NCBI GenBank assembly: GCA_903813345.2
Contig: CAIIXF020000004.1
Coordinates: 22,445,985-22,509,984 of the forward strand
DNA: 64,000 nucleotides
Direction of reading: 5' to 3'
Source: Owenia fusiformis
Lineage: Eukaryota; Annelida; Polychaeta; Sabellida; Oweniidae
The position numbers and the translations under genes are program-made. Every line of letters starts with the position of its first letter. Position 1 is the stretch's first letter. Below are positions 1-10,435 of the stretch, in pieces. The notes beneath the pieces are model-generated. The model did not search any database, was not told where the DNA came from, and saw only the letters and a list, made by a program, of their open reading frames with translations.

Positions 1-212
1 ATATAATTTATATAAGAATATTACGTAATTTTTGCTGCATCATTCTAAAGTTTTCTTAGACCTGTATCTTATTAATGAGACAAGCTATTGCTAGAAAACA
101 ACAAAGCAATTCAAACTAAATGTACAACTCATTTAATTATGGAGGTTACTACATTTACCAAACACTTTACTCATAACAACTAAGAAATAAAACTACCAAC
201 AAACTAGGTATG
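1..212. other. AT-rich non-coding sequence
   Basis: I see no gene or clear repeat here. It leads into the GTATAC-rich array that follows. Confidence 0.5.
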
Positions 213-935
213 TACCTCTTATCAGGCGTATACCTGAAAAGTAGGTATTTACCAATAATAAGCCCTAGTTGCTGCCCCAATAAATCAAAATGATAGGAAT
301 AGTATACCTCTTAACAGGCGATACCTGAAAAGCAGGTATATATCAAAATAATACCTATAAAACAGGTATAATGAGGCGTATACCTGACATGAGGCGTATA
401 CCTGATATGAGGTATATACCTGATATGAGGCGTATACCAATACTGCGCCTCTAGGTATACTATTGGTATAATTAGCATAATTGAAACGCGCCTGCCTATG
501 GGATTTTAACACAGGACTTCGCCTGTAAATTGCGCCTAAAGTACGCCTCATGAGTATACCAAAACTGCGCCTCAAAAGTATACCTAAACTGCGCCTCACT
601 ATAGGCTGGGTAGTCAGTCTATACCAAAAGTATACTAAAAGTATACCTTGTTGATGGGTCTATACTGATACCAGACTGATACCATACCAATTAATAGGTA
701 TATATACTGAATATAGATCTGTAAATAGGTATGAAGATACTGAATATACTGAAAGTATACCTGTTTTACTTATGATTTTCAATAGTATACTGAAAGCATA
801 CCAAACAAACTCTGATAAATACTGAATATACTGAAAGCATACCAGTTTTACTTATGATTTTCAATAGTATACTGAAAGCATACCAAATAAATAATAATTA
901 GACTGAACATATACCAGTTTTACTTTATCATTTTA
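213..935. repeat. Degenerate GTATAC/CCTGAAA tandem array
   Basis: Short self-complementary units (GTATAC, TATACCTGAAAGTATAC and variants) recur every 15-25 bases. Between about 370 and 440 an 18-base unit, GAGGCGTATACCTGATAT, repeats almost exactly. The open frame on the minus strand (285-599) has only simple-sequence composition, so I treat it as non-coding. Confidence 0.8.
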
Positions 936-1399
936 TAATATAAACGGCAAATGCAAAATTCATGATAAAACTATAAGTCAACAATTATTCATATGTAAGT
1001 TCTATTTTATGACCATTTGTTTCCACAACCTGTCCTACCAGACTAGGTGGCAGGGGAGCATTCCTGCTCATAATTACATTGAATGTTTTATACATTGACA
1101 ACATAAAAAATGAGAGAAGATATGAAAGACACAGTCATAGTAAAATTTAAAAAAGAAATACAGTTAAAATTTGAAAATTAAAACTTTGCATCAAAAATAC
1201 ATCATGAATAAAACTTGAATATAGTTAATATAAGAATATTAATTTATTTGTGGTATGTCTTTTAGAAGTCTTCATAATCCTGCATCTAATTAATTAGATA
1301 ATGTAATGCTAGAAAATAAGACTGCTATCCAAATTACATGTACTAATTTTTCTCATCTGCAGAATGATTTAAAATTTAAGGTATCTCATTGGTAGAGTC
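936..1399. other. AT-rich non-coding spacer
   Basis: Separates two GTATAC arrays. No exon, RNA or recognisable mobile element seen. Confidence 0.4.
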
Positions 1400-1790
1400 A
1401 TATTCATCTATATCAGTCTACAGACTGACATATTAAGACTGTCAGTATAGACTAAATGACTATACTGACCTACAGGTATATACTGATACCATACTGAAAG
1501 TGTACCTACATATATATACTGAATGTATACCCATTGGTATATACTGAAATTATACTGGTATGTGTATACTGAATGTATACCCATTGGTTTATACTGAAAG
1601 TATACTGAAACCATACTGGTAGGTCTAATTACCATAATTGAAACATACCTGTCAATGGAATCATAACATGGGACATATACTGAAAGTATACTGAAACTTG
1701 ACTAAAAGTTGACCTGTCAGTATAGACTGAAAGTATACCTGTCAGTATATACTGACCATACCTGGCAATGGGCTGGGCATCACTACCTGC
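1400..1790. repeat. Second GTATAC/TATACTGAAA array
   Basis: Same motif vocabulary as the array at 213-935 (TATACTGAAAGTATAC, GTATACCCATTGGT). It is probably part of the same satellite, interrupted by unique DNA. Minus-strand frames across it are repeat artefacts. Confidence 0.75.
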
Positions 1791-1903
1791 AAAATATGAC
1801 ATCATAAATCTAGTCAATATACCCCAGTGACCAGTTTCCTTGATTCATGAAAAAGGGGTCAGGATTTATTTGAGACCTCTACTTATGAAATAACCTATTT
1901 TAT

Positions 1904-2041
1904 GCCTGGGTCACATTTGCTTGGACTCATCAGCCGGCGCCTGCCTGATTGAGTATTTTGATCAAAACTGAATACTATTTTTAACCAAGTACTCAATCGG
2001 CCAGGCACCAGACCATGAACCTGAGCAAATGTGACCCAGGC
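1904..2041. mobile_element. Short MITE, TIR GCCTGGGTCACATTTGCT, copy 1
   Basis: A 138-bp element whose 18-base ends are perfect inverted repeats (GCCTGGGTCACATTTGCT and AGCAAATGTGACCCAGGC). A second inverted pair lies inside, around the ATTGAGTA / TACTCAAT motifs, so the unit folds into a long hairpin. It has no coding capacity. A second copy lies at 48447-48544. The superfamily is not clear because the flanking duplication is ambiguous (AT or ATT). Confidence 0.85.
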
Positions 2042-3096
2042 ATTACTATACTAGTATAATATTTTATTGGTTTCAAAAATATGCAAAAACAACCCATCAA
2101 AACAAAACGACAAATCCATAAAAGTCCAGGTTTATTTTATTGTCAACAGAACTATTAGATGACTCCCACAAGTGTAAAAAAAAAACTTTACACCCACATC
2201 TGTCAACAGACTTTAGTGTGTTAAATGTTATATTTATGGAAAAATTAAACAACATGTTTATTTTATACTTATTTTTCATATGCAAATAGCAAAAGAGATT
2301 TTACTTTATTAACTCAAAGTTCTATGGCAAAGAAACCAAAAGTTCTCAACTCATTTTATGTAGTATAATGCATAGACGATAATTCTTAACCAATTTCAAC
2401 AATACTTCTGATTCATTATAACATTTTGTATATTTGTATGACATTTAAAGTAACTGTATTTTTGAGTGATAATTACACCAATGAGAGTTTTTAATCTCAA
2501 GCCAGAAAAAAAACTAGAAAAAAAAAATTCAAAAAAATTATTCAAATATCAACATTGCTAGACAGTTTGAATAAGACATTCACAATTCTTTTCAATTAAA
2601 GTCATTTCATGAAAAATCATAAAAACCTTGTTCTTTCTATTTACAATCAACACCTGCAATTTATGTAACTATTTCTGTATAATACTTTGAAATAAATATA
2701 TAATAAATGTATAATGGAAACAATGGCACCTGCAACTTGTTGCAATAATAAAAAAAATAATAAAGACTTGTTGTAATAAAAGTTGATTTGAATCCATTTC
2801 TAACTGCTGCACGCAATAAATTATATTCATTAATTGTTTTAGTATTTATACCCCATTAACAATTATCGATCAGAGAGATAATACATTTGCTTCTAAATTC
2901 TGCAGGATATTAATTAGAAGAGGCGACAGCCCACGATTGACAGCTGGGAGAATATGATTTATTAAGGAATTTTTTTTTCTGCTTTGAAACTATGTTTTAA
3001 CAATTATACAAAAGATCTTCAAATTTGGACAATTCATTACAAATAATTGTTTCACAACTTTAAAGCTGATGTCAAGAAAGCTCCATCATATCTTCT
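2042..3096. other. AT-rich non-coding sequence
   Basis: About 1 kb with homopolymer A/T runs and no supported exon. The minus-strand frame at 2097-2285 has no recognisable domain and no splice-site support. Confidence 0.5.
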
Positions 3097-3100
3097 TTAA

Positions 3101-3793
3101 CCTTTAGCGTGCTGCCGGCGGACTCGTCCGCCGAGACTAAAATGTCTCTCACAACTGCCGGCGGACCCGTACGCCCGATTTCAAACTTTTAAAAACTTTA
3201 CTTTTTCGCGCCATTCGTATTGTCCAATTAGATTGCCCGATTTATTCAGTGCCTAACATGACTTCCTGTTGACCTAGAAATGCGATATTTCGAAAAATAA
3301 TTCTCAATTCAACAATTTAAACAGTGTTTAAGTCGTTTTTAGTGAACGAATCGTACAAAATGGTGGACAAATACGATCACAACGAAAATGTGGAGGAAAT
3401 GGATTACGATTTCGAGCTCTTTAGGCTCTTGGAAGCCGATAACGGTCATCGAAAATAGAAGCTAGAATATTTTCTGAATTGAAAAATTGAACATTTGATC
3501 GCTGCAAATTCAGATTTGGATTCTGACCAGACGAAGAGGCGGAGCGTCGGATTCCGGAGGAGTATTCATGGTATATTTATGCCCAGTCGTGTTAATGTAC
3601 GAAAAAATTCATGAGAACATTTTTTTCATGAGCCAGGCCACTGTGTCTTCCCTTTGTGAAAATTTTATCCAGATTCATTCAGTAGTTATTGAGATATTAA
3701 TTATTTAGTCCAGGCATATCATTTTTTGCACTCTTTGAAAAATAAGCCAGTTGCGTGGGATATATTTGCTGAAATAAGGCAGCATGGTAAAGG
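3101..3793. mobile_element. piggyBac-type element, internally deleted
   Basis: A 693-bp element flanked on both sides by TTAA (3097-3100 and 3794-3797), the hallmark target site of piggyBac elements. The ends are inverted: CCTTTAGCGTGCTGCC on the left and GGCAGCATGGTAAAGG on the right, matching at 13 of 16 positions. A GCCGGCGGAC motif is repeated directly just inside the left end. The interior carries only a short transposase-like N-terminal remnant, so this copy cannot move itself. Confidence 0.88.
3360..3458 (+). pseudogene. piggyBac transposase N-terminal remnant
   Basis: A 32-codon frame starting MVDKYDHNENVEEM and ending at TAG lies in the 5' half of the TTAA-flanked element. Its position and strongly acidic composition fit the disordered N-terminus of a piggyBac transposase. 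The DDD catalytic core and the cysteine-rich tail are absent, since only about 330 bp follow before the right end. The protein assignment is inferred from the element, not from a motif. Confidence 0.5.
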
Positions 3794-3797
3794 TTAA

Positions 3798-4181
3798 AAA
3801 GCCACATCTAAATTTTTATATTTAACTATTGAACATAAAGATTATTAAGAATGCCTTAAGAACCAAATGAATCAGTTAAGTTTTTGTTGTATAAATCCTC
3901 CTTCCGTTTTCTAAGCCAAAACCTTTAATTCTGAAAACTTTTTGAAAAATCAAAATTTTACATTTTATCTGTAGAAGTTATGGAAAATGTGTATCAAATC
4001 AATCTACATCAGGGCAATTATTGATTATCATAATCCAAGAGGGATCGAAGAAAAAGATGTTTCTCTATCTAAATCAGCAATTATGAGTTTAAAACTACAA
4101 TCTCAAGGAAAACTATTCAATTAAAAGTACAATTAATTAAGCACCTTGTTTTTATACCCGGTTAACAAACCCTATGGTAGG
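3798..4181. other. Non-coding spacer
   Basis: Nothing recognised between the piggyBac-type element and the first family A repeat. Confidence 0.4.
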
Positions 4182-4351
4182 CATGTTTTAAAATGTGTAA
4201 TAAAGTGTAAAAGAATGGAATTTGCAAGGAATAAAGTAAATAGACATGAAGTCAACACTCTAAATTGTATAGAAATGCAAGAAAATCAGTCACTTTATTC
4301 AAATTTTAGAGAGAAATCGAGTGAAATAAGCATGAGCAGACGGATGTTTTG
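4182..4351 (+). repeat. Family A interspersed repeat
   Basis: First of about 35 copies. Consensus order: CATGTTTTAAAATGCAAAAT, then GAGTGGAAAAGAGTGGAAT, CAGCAAGGAATAAAGTAAAC, AGGCATGTAGTCAACA, CTCTAAATTGTATAGAAATG, CAAGAAAATCAGACACTT, CATTCAAATTTTAGAGAGAA, and the tail GCATGAGCAGACGGAT. There are no terminal inverted repeats, no poly-A tail and no tRNA-type promoter boxes. The short frame over this copy is repeat sequence. Confidence 0.9.
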
Positions 4352-4677
4352 ATCACAGGGAATGATCAATTTTCATTAACACAATAAACAATAGGTTTAC
4401 CAGGTTAAGGCACTGTCCTGTGAAAGTGCATTAATTCAATTAAGTAAAATTTAGGTTAAGCATACCCTAAACATGAATTAAATGAAAAAAATGCTACAAT
4501 ACGAAAGCAATACTCTAATAAATATAAGAATTCACAAAAATACCAGGACTACTTGGAATTTATTTTTAAAAAATAAAGGAAATTAACATAAATCTGGTTG
4601 ATATATTAAGCCAAAGTCCTAAATATGCAGATCGGACATATCAGTTCAAAATGTGTGAACAACATGTCCATCTGCTC

Positions 4678-4830
4678 AAAACATCCGTCTGCCCACCTCT
4701 CATTTCACTCGATATCTCTCTAAAATTTGAATGAACTGTCTGATTTTCTTCTATTTCTATATAATTTAGAGTGTTAACTACAAGTCTGTTTGCTTTTTCA
4801 GAGTTGACTCTTCAATTTTTCAAGACCTTT
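4678..4830 (-). repeat. Family A interspersed repeat
   Basis: Inverted copy that starts with ATCCGTCTGC and contains CTCTAAAATTTGAATGAACT and ATAATTTAGAGTGTTAACTA. The 5' third is degenerate. Confidence 0.85.
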
Positions 4831-5124
4831 CCTCTTCTTAAAAAGGACCATAATTTTCTCAATCGTCATAAATGGCAATTTTAGTTCAACAGAATGCACT
4901 GAGGTTTTTGCCCTATAAATTAAGAAATTGACTTACTTTTGTAAGCAAAACCCTTTAAGGATTCCTATTGGTTGAGACAAGTCACATGTTTATGAAGCAA
5001 CAACTGTTCCTATGACATCCACACATTTGCCCTCAAATCTCTTTTATAGCATACATCTGTACTTAATTAGTCGCATTTAAAATCATAACTATGCATGACC
5101 TATTAATGAACTATATCAATTTAA

Positions 5125-5132
5125 TATAAATA
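5125..5132 (+). promoter_or_regulatory. TATA box of the secreted sushi-protein gene
   Basis: TATAAATA about 95 bases before the start codon. Initiation 25-30 bases downstream would fall near 5155-5162, giving a 5' leader of about 65-70 bases. Assigned by motif and position only. Confidence 0.5.
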
Positions 5133-5225
5133 GAAGACAATCTTTATAAACAGGACACTTAACTTTAGCGATCCGTAGAGACACTAGAAATCTTGAGAAA
5201 ATAAAAATTAAAAAATAAATAAATC

Positions 5226-5289
5226 ATGGGAGTTGATTTCATCGCAGTATTATTATTTATTTGTAGTTGTTATAGCTTGGTAGCGACAG
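5226..5289 (+). CDS. Secreted sushi-domain protein, exon 1 (signal peptide)
   Basis: First coding exon of a gene I assemble from three exons (5226-5289, 7467-7661, 7913-8286; 633 nt, 210 residues plus stop). It reads MGVDFIAVLLFICSCYSLVA followed by T: a short N-region, a hydrophobic core and a small-residue C-region, i.e. a cleavable signal peptide of about 21 residues. The start is the only ATG ahead of this hydrophobic run and follows an A-rich leader. The exon ends in phase 1 at a consensus donor (ACAG/GTAAGT). A TATA box lies about 95 bases upstream. The protein family is not recognised beyond the sushi module in exon 2; secretion is inferred from the leader. No expression evidence is available. 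Confidence 0.82.
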
Positions 5290-5410
5290 GTAAGTTTTTC
5301 TGTTGTTTTAATTCTTATTTTTAACAATTTAAATTTATTTAATTTTTTCATTTCATAAATAGCAGGTGTGTAAAGTGAGTGTATATGAAGGGTCAAAGTG
5401 GCATATTAGA

Positions 5411-6147
5411 GAGCTTTCGATATAAGCTCTCAGACAAACTAGCGACTTTAACTTTTAAATGATGTGCTTTCGATATAAGTTTTCAGACAAACTAGCGACT
5501 TTAACTTTTAAATGATGTGCTTTCGATATAAGTTTTCAGACAAACTAGCGACTTTAACTTTTAAATGATGTGCTTTTGATATAAGTTTTCAGACAAACTA
5601 GCGACTTTAACTTTTAAATGATGTGCTTTTGATATAAGTTTTCAGACAAACTAGCGACTTTACTTTTAAATGATGTGCTTTCGATATAAGTTTTCAGACA
5701 AACTAGCGACTTTACTTTTAAATGATGTGCTTTCGATAAAAGTTTTCAGACAAACTAGCGACTTTACTTTTAAATGATGTGCTTTTGATATAAGTTTTCA
5801 GACAAACTAGCGACTTTACTTTTAAATGATGTGCTTTCGATATAAGTTTTCAGACAAACTAGTGACTTTACTTTTAAATGATGTGCTTTCGATATAAGTT
5901 TTCAGACAAACTAGCGACTTTAACTTTTAAATGATGTGCTTTCGATATAAGTTTTCAGACAAACTAGCGACTTTAACTTTTAAATGATGTGCTTTCGATA
6001 TAAGTTTTCAGACAAACTAGCGACTTTAACTTTTAAATGATGTGCTTTCGATATAAGTTTTCAGTCAAACTAGCGACTTTAACTTTTAAATGATGTGCTT
6101 TCGATATAAGTTTTCAGACAAACTAGCGATTTTAACTTTTAAAAGAT
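5411..6147 (+). repeat. 53-bp tandem array in intron 1
   Basis: About 14 head-to-tail units containing GCTTTCGATATAAGTTTTCA, then GACAAACTAGCGACTTTAAC and TTTTAAATGATGT. Five adjacent units (about 5650-5880) lack one A (GACTTTACTTTT) and are 52 bp long, so that variant spread by local duplication. The array lies wholly inside the first intron of the sushi-protein gene. Confidence 0.95.
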
Positions 6148-6618
6148 GTGAACACTACTGAGAGGAAGGTTTCTCAAAAAACCAGGAAAGTTCATTTCAT
6201 TAGAAATTTTCCTCATTTCCTTATCAAGGGAATTGATTTGTGAATATTTTGTTGTGATTTGAAGGATGAAAGCGCCCTATCTTCGTTTCCAGCGTTCCTC
6301 CCCAATGCTATACATATTTTAAATAACTTGTATATCAAAGCTTTCTATTGACTGTTCCACACCTGGATGACTCTAACTGCAGTACGTATCATTCAAGATG
6401 GTGGCCACAATTCTTTGGTTTTTGATAAACCAACAATTTCAGCTAAACTAAGTTGAACCTGGATCCCAAATATTTCGCCATGGAAACAAATAAACTGATG
6501 ATTGTAAACAGTCACAAGAAAACATTCAAACACCTGCGATATTCGAGAAATCTAAAGAGAACGGCCCCGCTTAGAATGACTCTAACTGAACTTGATGATG
6601 ACGTAGGAATCATTATAA
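6148..6618. other. Intron 1 sequence
   Basis: No exon-like frame with splice sites seen. The phrase GATGACTCTAACTG recurs in variant form, near 6365 and 6575. Confidence 0.4.
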
Positions 6619-6620
6619 TA

Positions 6621-6798
6621 CAGTAAAACTTGTGTATAGTGAACATTTTTTTGCCAAGAAAAAACGTTCACTGTAGGTAGGTGTTCACTAGAGAGAGGGT
6701 AATTTATACAGAAGTCAGTGGACTATGTGCGTAGGAAGGGTGTCCACTAGGGACAGGTGTTCACTAGAGAGAGGTGTTCACTAAGACAGGTTTTACTG
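6621..6798. mobile_element. Family B MITE (TA-flanked, CAGTAAAACCTG ends)
   Basis: A 178-bp element starting CAGTAAAACTTGTG and ending ACAGGTTTTACTG, bounded by TA on both sides. The interior is rich in GTGTTCACTAGAGAGAGG. A TA target duplication and CAG...CTG ends fit the Tc1/mariner-pogo group. It has no coding capacity. It is inserted in intron 1 of the sushi-protein gene. Confidence 0.85.
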
Positions 6799-6940
6799 TA
6801 TATGCTATGTTAAGTTTTGCACCATATAGACTGGACCCTCCTCTAATTTACTCCAACTTGTGGCACTGAGGACAAGGGCTAAAATAAGACTCGGTTAACA
6901 TATTAAATCATACGTTAAGAAATCGGCACTTCATTTTCAG

Positions 6941-7466
6941 ATTTGCCCATTTCCCTATGACATCTCACATGGGACATTTAATAGTGACCCCATACCCTAG
7001 GATGCCATCAGTAATATATCTAAATTATACTTAACATATTAAATTATACATTAAATCATACATTAAGAAATCGGCACTTCATTTTCAGATTTGCCCATTT
7101 CCCTCTGACATCACACATGGGACATTTAATAGTGACCCCATACCCCAAGATGCAGTCTGAGTAACATATCTAGATTATACTTACAAAAGATTATACCATT
7201 CTATTTACAGATGAAGAAGTGTTTTGCCCATTTCCCTCTGACATCCCACATGGGACATTTAACAGTGACCCCATACCCCAAGATGCAGTCTGAGTAACAT
7301 ATCTAGATTATACTTACAAAAGATTATACCATTCTATTTACAGATGAAGAAGTGTTTTGCCCATTTCCCTCTGACATCACACATGGGACATTTAACAGTG
7401 ACCCCATACCCCAAGAGTAACATATCTAGATTATACTTACAAAAGATTATACCATTCTATTTACAG
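6941..7466 (+). repeat. Four truncated copies of the sushi exon head
   Basis: Units start at about 6941, 7089, 7211 and 7344, spaced 148, 122 and 133 bases apart, with the real exon at 7467. Each has a polypyrimidine tract and AG acceptor, then about 70 bases homologous to the start of exon 2 (TTTGCCCATTTCCCT, CACATGGGACATTTAA, GTGACC). It then switches to intron-like sequence leading to the next acceptor. No copy has a splice donor. Read in the exon 2 frame, the copies at 7211 and 7344 reach early stops after the homologous segment. The first two copies also lack the GAAGAAGTG segment and are out of frame. Confidence 0.9.
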
Positions 7467-7661
7467 ATGAAGAAGTGTTTTGCCCATTTCCCTATGACAT
7501 CCCACATGGGACATTTAATCGTGACCTCATAGCATATGATGGCGTCAGACCAAGCACCAGAATCTTTTACAAATGCGACCCCTGCTTCCAAATGATTGGT
7601 CAAAACAAAAGGTTTTGCAATAAAAGAGGTCACTATACAAGCGATCCTCCAATATGTGTAG
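7467..7661 (+). CDS. Secreted sushi-domain protein, exon 2 (CCP module)
   Basis: A 195-nt exon with phase-1 boundaries on both sides (TTTACAG/AT...GTAG/GTAAG), the usual form of an extracellular module exon. Joined to exon 1 it gives residues 22-86. The module starts CPFPYDIPHGTF and contains IFYKCDPCF, RFCNKRGHY and DPPICV: the four-cysteine sushi/CCP pattern (C27, C58, C72, C85) with the Y-x-C, C-x-x-x-G and P-x-C spacings. An extra cysteine at C61 is not part of the standard pattern. Sushi modules usually bind other proteins in complement, adhesion or receptor complexes; the partner here is unknown. Four truncated relatives of this exon precede it. Confidence 0.87.
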
Positions 7662-7912
7662 GTAAGAAAATCCCATTCTTTGATTGGTTGAAAATAGTCA
7701 CATGTCTCAAATGAATACCATAGAAACAAACCTGTTTAACTTTATTGGTAATGCATTTATTTTGTATTTCAAAATACAACAATTGCAATATGAATACTAC
7801 AGAAATATTGTATTGATGAAAAATAGTTAAACCTCCCCCATCTAAAAGCCACAGGGAAGGTTCGGATAGGCAGGTATTTTCATTTCAAAACATGCCCACC
7901 TTTAACTTTTAG
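7662..7912 (+). other. Intron 2 of the sushi-protein gene
   Basis: A 251-bp intron bounded by GTAAGA and CTTTTAG. No other feature seen. Confidence 0.75.
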
Positions 7913-8286
7913 ATAACGGGAAATGCAAAGACTTCGACAAAATTGCCATCGAAGAGAGTGAAATGTTCAGAGAATGTGTCATGAGATACTCAGCCCTTCC
8001 GGAGAAGGCAAGTAAGGAAGAACGCAAGAAGCTTTACAATAAGTGTGCGATAGCTAAACTTGTGGCCGCCAAAGCCATTCGAAAAATGGATGAAAAAACG
8101 AAGGAACTAGAACCAGGGGTACAACATGACTATATTCCGGAAGCAGACAACATAAAGCAAACATTTCAAAAAATTCGGATGCTGTTCAAAAAACATAAAA
8201 AATTGCACATAACAGAGAACAATTACCAAAAATTGGATTCAAGAATATTTAATATTTTCAAATATTTAAATAATAATTTTATATAA
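7913..8286 (+). CDS. Secreted sushi-domain protein, exon 3 (helical tail)
   Basis: Last exon, residues 87-210, ending at TAA. It opens after CTTTTAG in the frame that continues exon 2. The sequence is rich in Lys and Glu, with three more cysteines (C91, C108, C131). Those three plus C61 make an even number that could pair outside the sushi core. Stretches such as KEERKKLYNKCAIAKLVAAK and the region around IKQTFQKIRMLFKKHKK look amphipathic and helical. There is no membrane anchor, so a secreted or cell-associated product is likely. I do not recognise a family for this tail. A helical-cytokine-like or venom-like role would be speculation. Confidence 0.82.
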
Positions 8287-8661
8287 TGAGTACAATTTTC
8301 CTTATACATCTACCTATACACAAAATGTATTACGAACTTTAATCGGTGTGTTCGTTTGCTAAATGTTTAGTCAAGGGCTTAAATTCATATATACATGTAA
8401 ATACATCAATGTTTTTTGTTTATATACTGTGCATATTTTATATGTATATACTGGTATATATAATAGTCTACTTTTGTGTCTGTCACTCACTTTCAAACAT
8501 CTTATAATCCTTTGCAAATGAACACCAAATATTTATCTCAATTTCCAAAAGAAATGAATTTTAGAGAATTGACCAATTATATCAAGTTTTATATCAATTT
8601 GCAAATAGCATTGGGAAAGTTGAAGTGATTGTTAAAGAGCATTTCAATATATATTAATAAT

Positions 8662-8667
8662 AATAAA
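8662..8667 (+). promoter_or_regulatory. Possible polyadenylation signal
   Basis: AATAAA about 375 bases after the stop codon of the sushi-protein gene; another lies about 30 bases further on. Both sit in AT-rich simple sequence, so the assignment is weak. Confidence 0.3.
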
Positions 8668-8754
8668 TCAATATATATATTAATAATAAATCAATATATT
8701 GATCATTTTTATTTTGTATTTACAAAATATTGCTTGATGAACATGACAAGAATT

Positions 8755-9660
8755 AAAATATGTTCATATTAAATTGTGTTCATAATGAAAATGTGTTCAT
8801 ATTGAAATGTGTTCATATTTAAAATGTGTTCATATTGAAATGTGTTCATATTTAAAATGTGTTCACATTTAAAATGTGTTCACATTAAATTGTGTTCATA
8901 TTTAAAATGTGTTCAAATTTAAAAAGTATTCATATTAAATTACGTTCATATTTAAAATGTGTTCACATTTAAAACATGTTCATATTAAAATGTGTTCATA
9001 TTAAATTGTGTTCATATTTAAAATGTGTTCACATTTAAAATGTGTTCATATTAAATTGCATTCACATTTAAAATGTGTTCATATTGAAATGTGTTCACAT
9101 TTAAAATGTGTTCATATTAAATTGCATTCACATTTAAAATGTGTTCATATTAAAATGTGTTCATATCTAAAATGTGTTCATATTGAAATGTGTTCACATT
9201 TTAAATGTGTTCATATTAAAATGTGTTCATATTTATATCTAAAATGTGTTCATATTTAAAATGTGTTCCAATTTAAAAAGTATTCATATTAAATTACGTT
9301 CATATTTAAAATGTGTTCACATTTAAAACGTGTTCATATTAAAATGTGTTCATATTAAATTGTGTTCATATTTAAAATGTGTTAACATTGAAATGTGTTC
9401 ATATTAAATTGCATTCACATTTAAATTGTGTTCATATTAAAATGTGTTCATATTTAAAGTGTGTTCATATTGAAATGTGTTCACATTTAAAATGTGTTCA
9501 TATTTAAAATGGGTTCATATTAAAATATTTTCATATTTATATTTAAAATGTATTCATATTAAAATGTGTTCATATTTAAAATGTGTTCATATTGAAATGT
9601 GTTCACATCACAAGGTGTTCACATTGAAATATGTTCACATTGAGAGGTGTTCATACCCAG
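8755..9660. repeat. ~18-bp AAATGTGTTCATATT array
   Basis: Roughly fifty short units alternating AAAATGTGTTCATATT and AAAATGTGTTCACATTT, with many point variants. Plus-strand frames in it read as degenerate KCVHI repeats and are not genes. The GTGTTCA core resembles the interior of family B elements, which may be its seed. Confidence 0.9.
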
Positions 9661-10435
9661 AGAAGCATTCGTATTTTGCATTTTTAAATGTGACCAATGT
9701 GTGCAAGTGATAAAATAAAAATAGCATTCCATTTTTCAATAACATAGAAGCAATGAATTACGATACAAAATTTTGGAATTATATATATATCTTTTATCGA
9801 CTCATTAGATGTCATATCATGACATATTAGTCACTTAGGTAGAGCAGTTCTTCCCATTGTCGAGTTGAAGAACTGGTATCTTTATCCTGGCTAGAACCAT
9901 AGACAATTCTAGCCAGCGCCAGCCTTTTATCGAGTTAGCAGCACTCTAGTAATCGCCAGTATAGGTCAGCAGTCATAGGTCAAAGACAAATCACAAGAAG
10001 TGCTGAATTAATGGTATTTATCTCAATAAAAACGACAGTATATGCAATCATAGATAATGTCTAAGATGAAATGTCAAAATGTCATTCGTTTCTGTTACAT
10101 CATCAAAGTATTATATCTTACTCTAAAATTACATGTCAAAAGGTTCTGATACCACTCCAATAAAATATTTTTATGACATTCAGGCATCACTCCACTAAAA
10201 TCTAAATATGTATTTCTCAATATAAAAGCAATAATCTGTTTGATAACATATTGTTTAATGATAAAATATCACTAAATCATTGTTCTATTATGTTTTTATT
10301 CAGTCATTGTCATGTTTTTCCATTATGGAATTAATATTTCATTATCAGTTAAAACAAGTCGTAATGACCTGAAATCCCCATACTCTGATTTACAAGAGTG
10401 CCTCCTTTATCTGTCTATTAAGCCCTGGAGATACA
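9661..10435. other. Non-coding spacer with one hairpin
   Basis: No supported exon. A perfect 10-bp hairpin, CTGGCTAGAA with TTCTAGCCAG and a 10-base loop, lies near 9890-9920. Its function is unknown. Confidence 0.45.
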
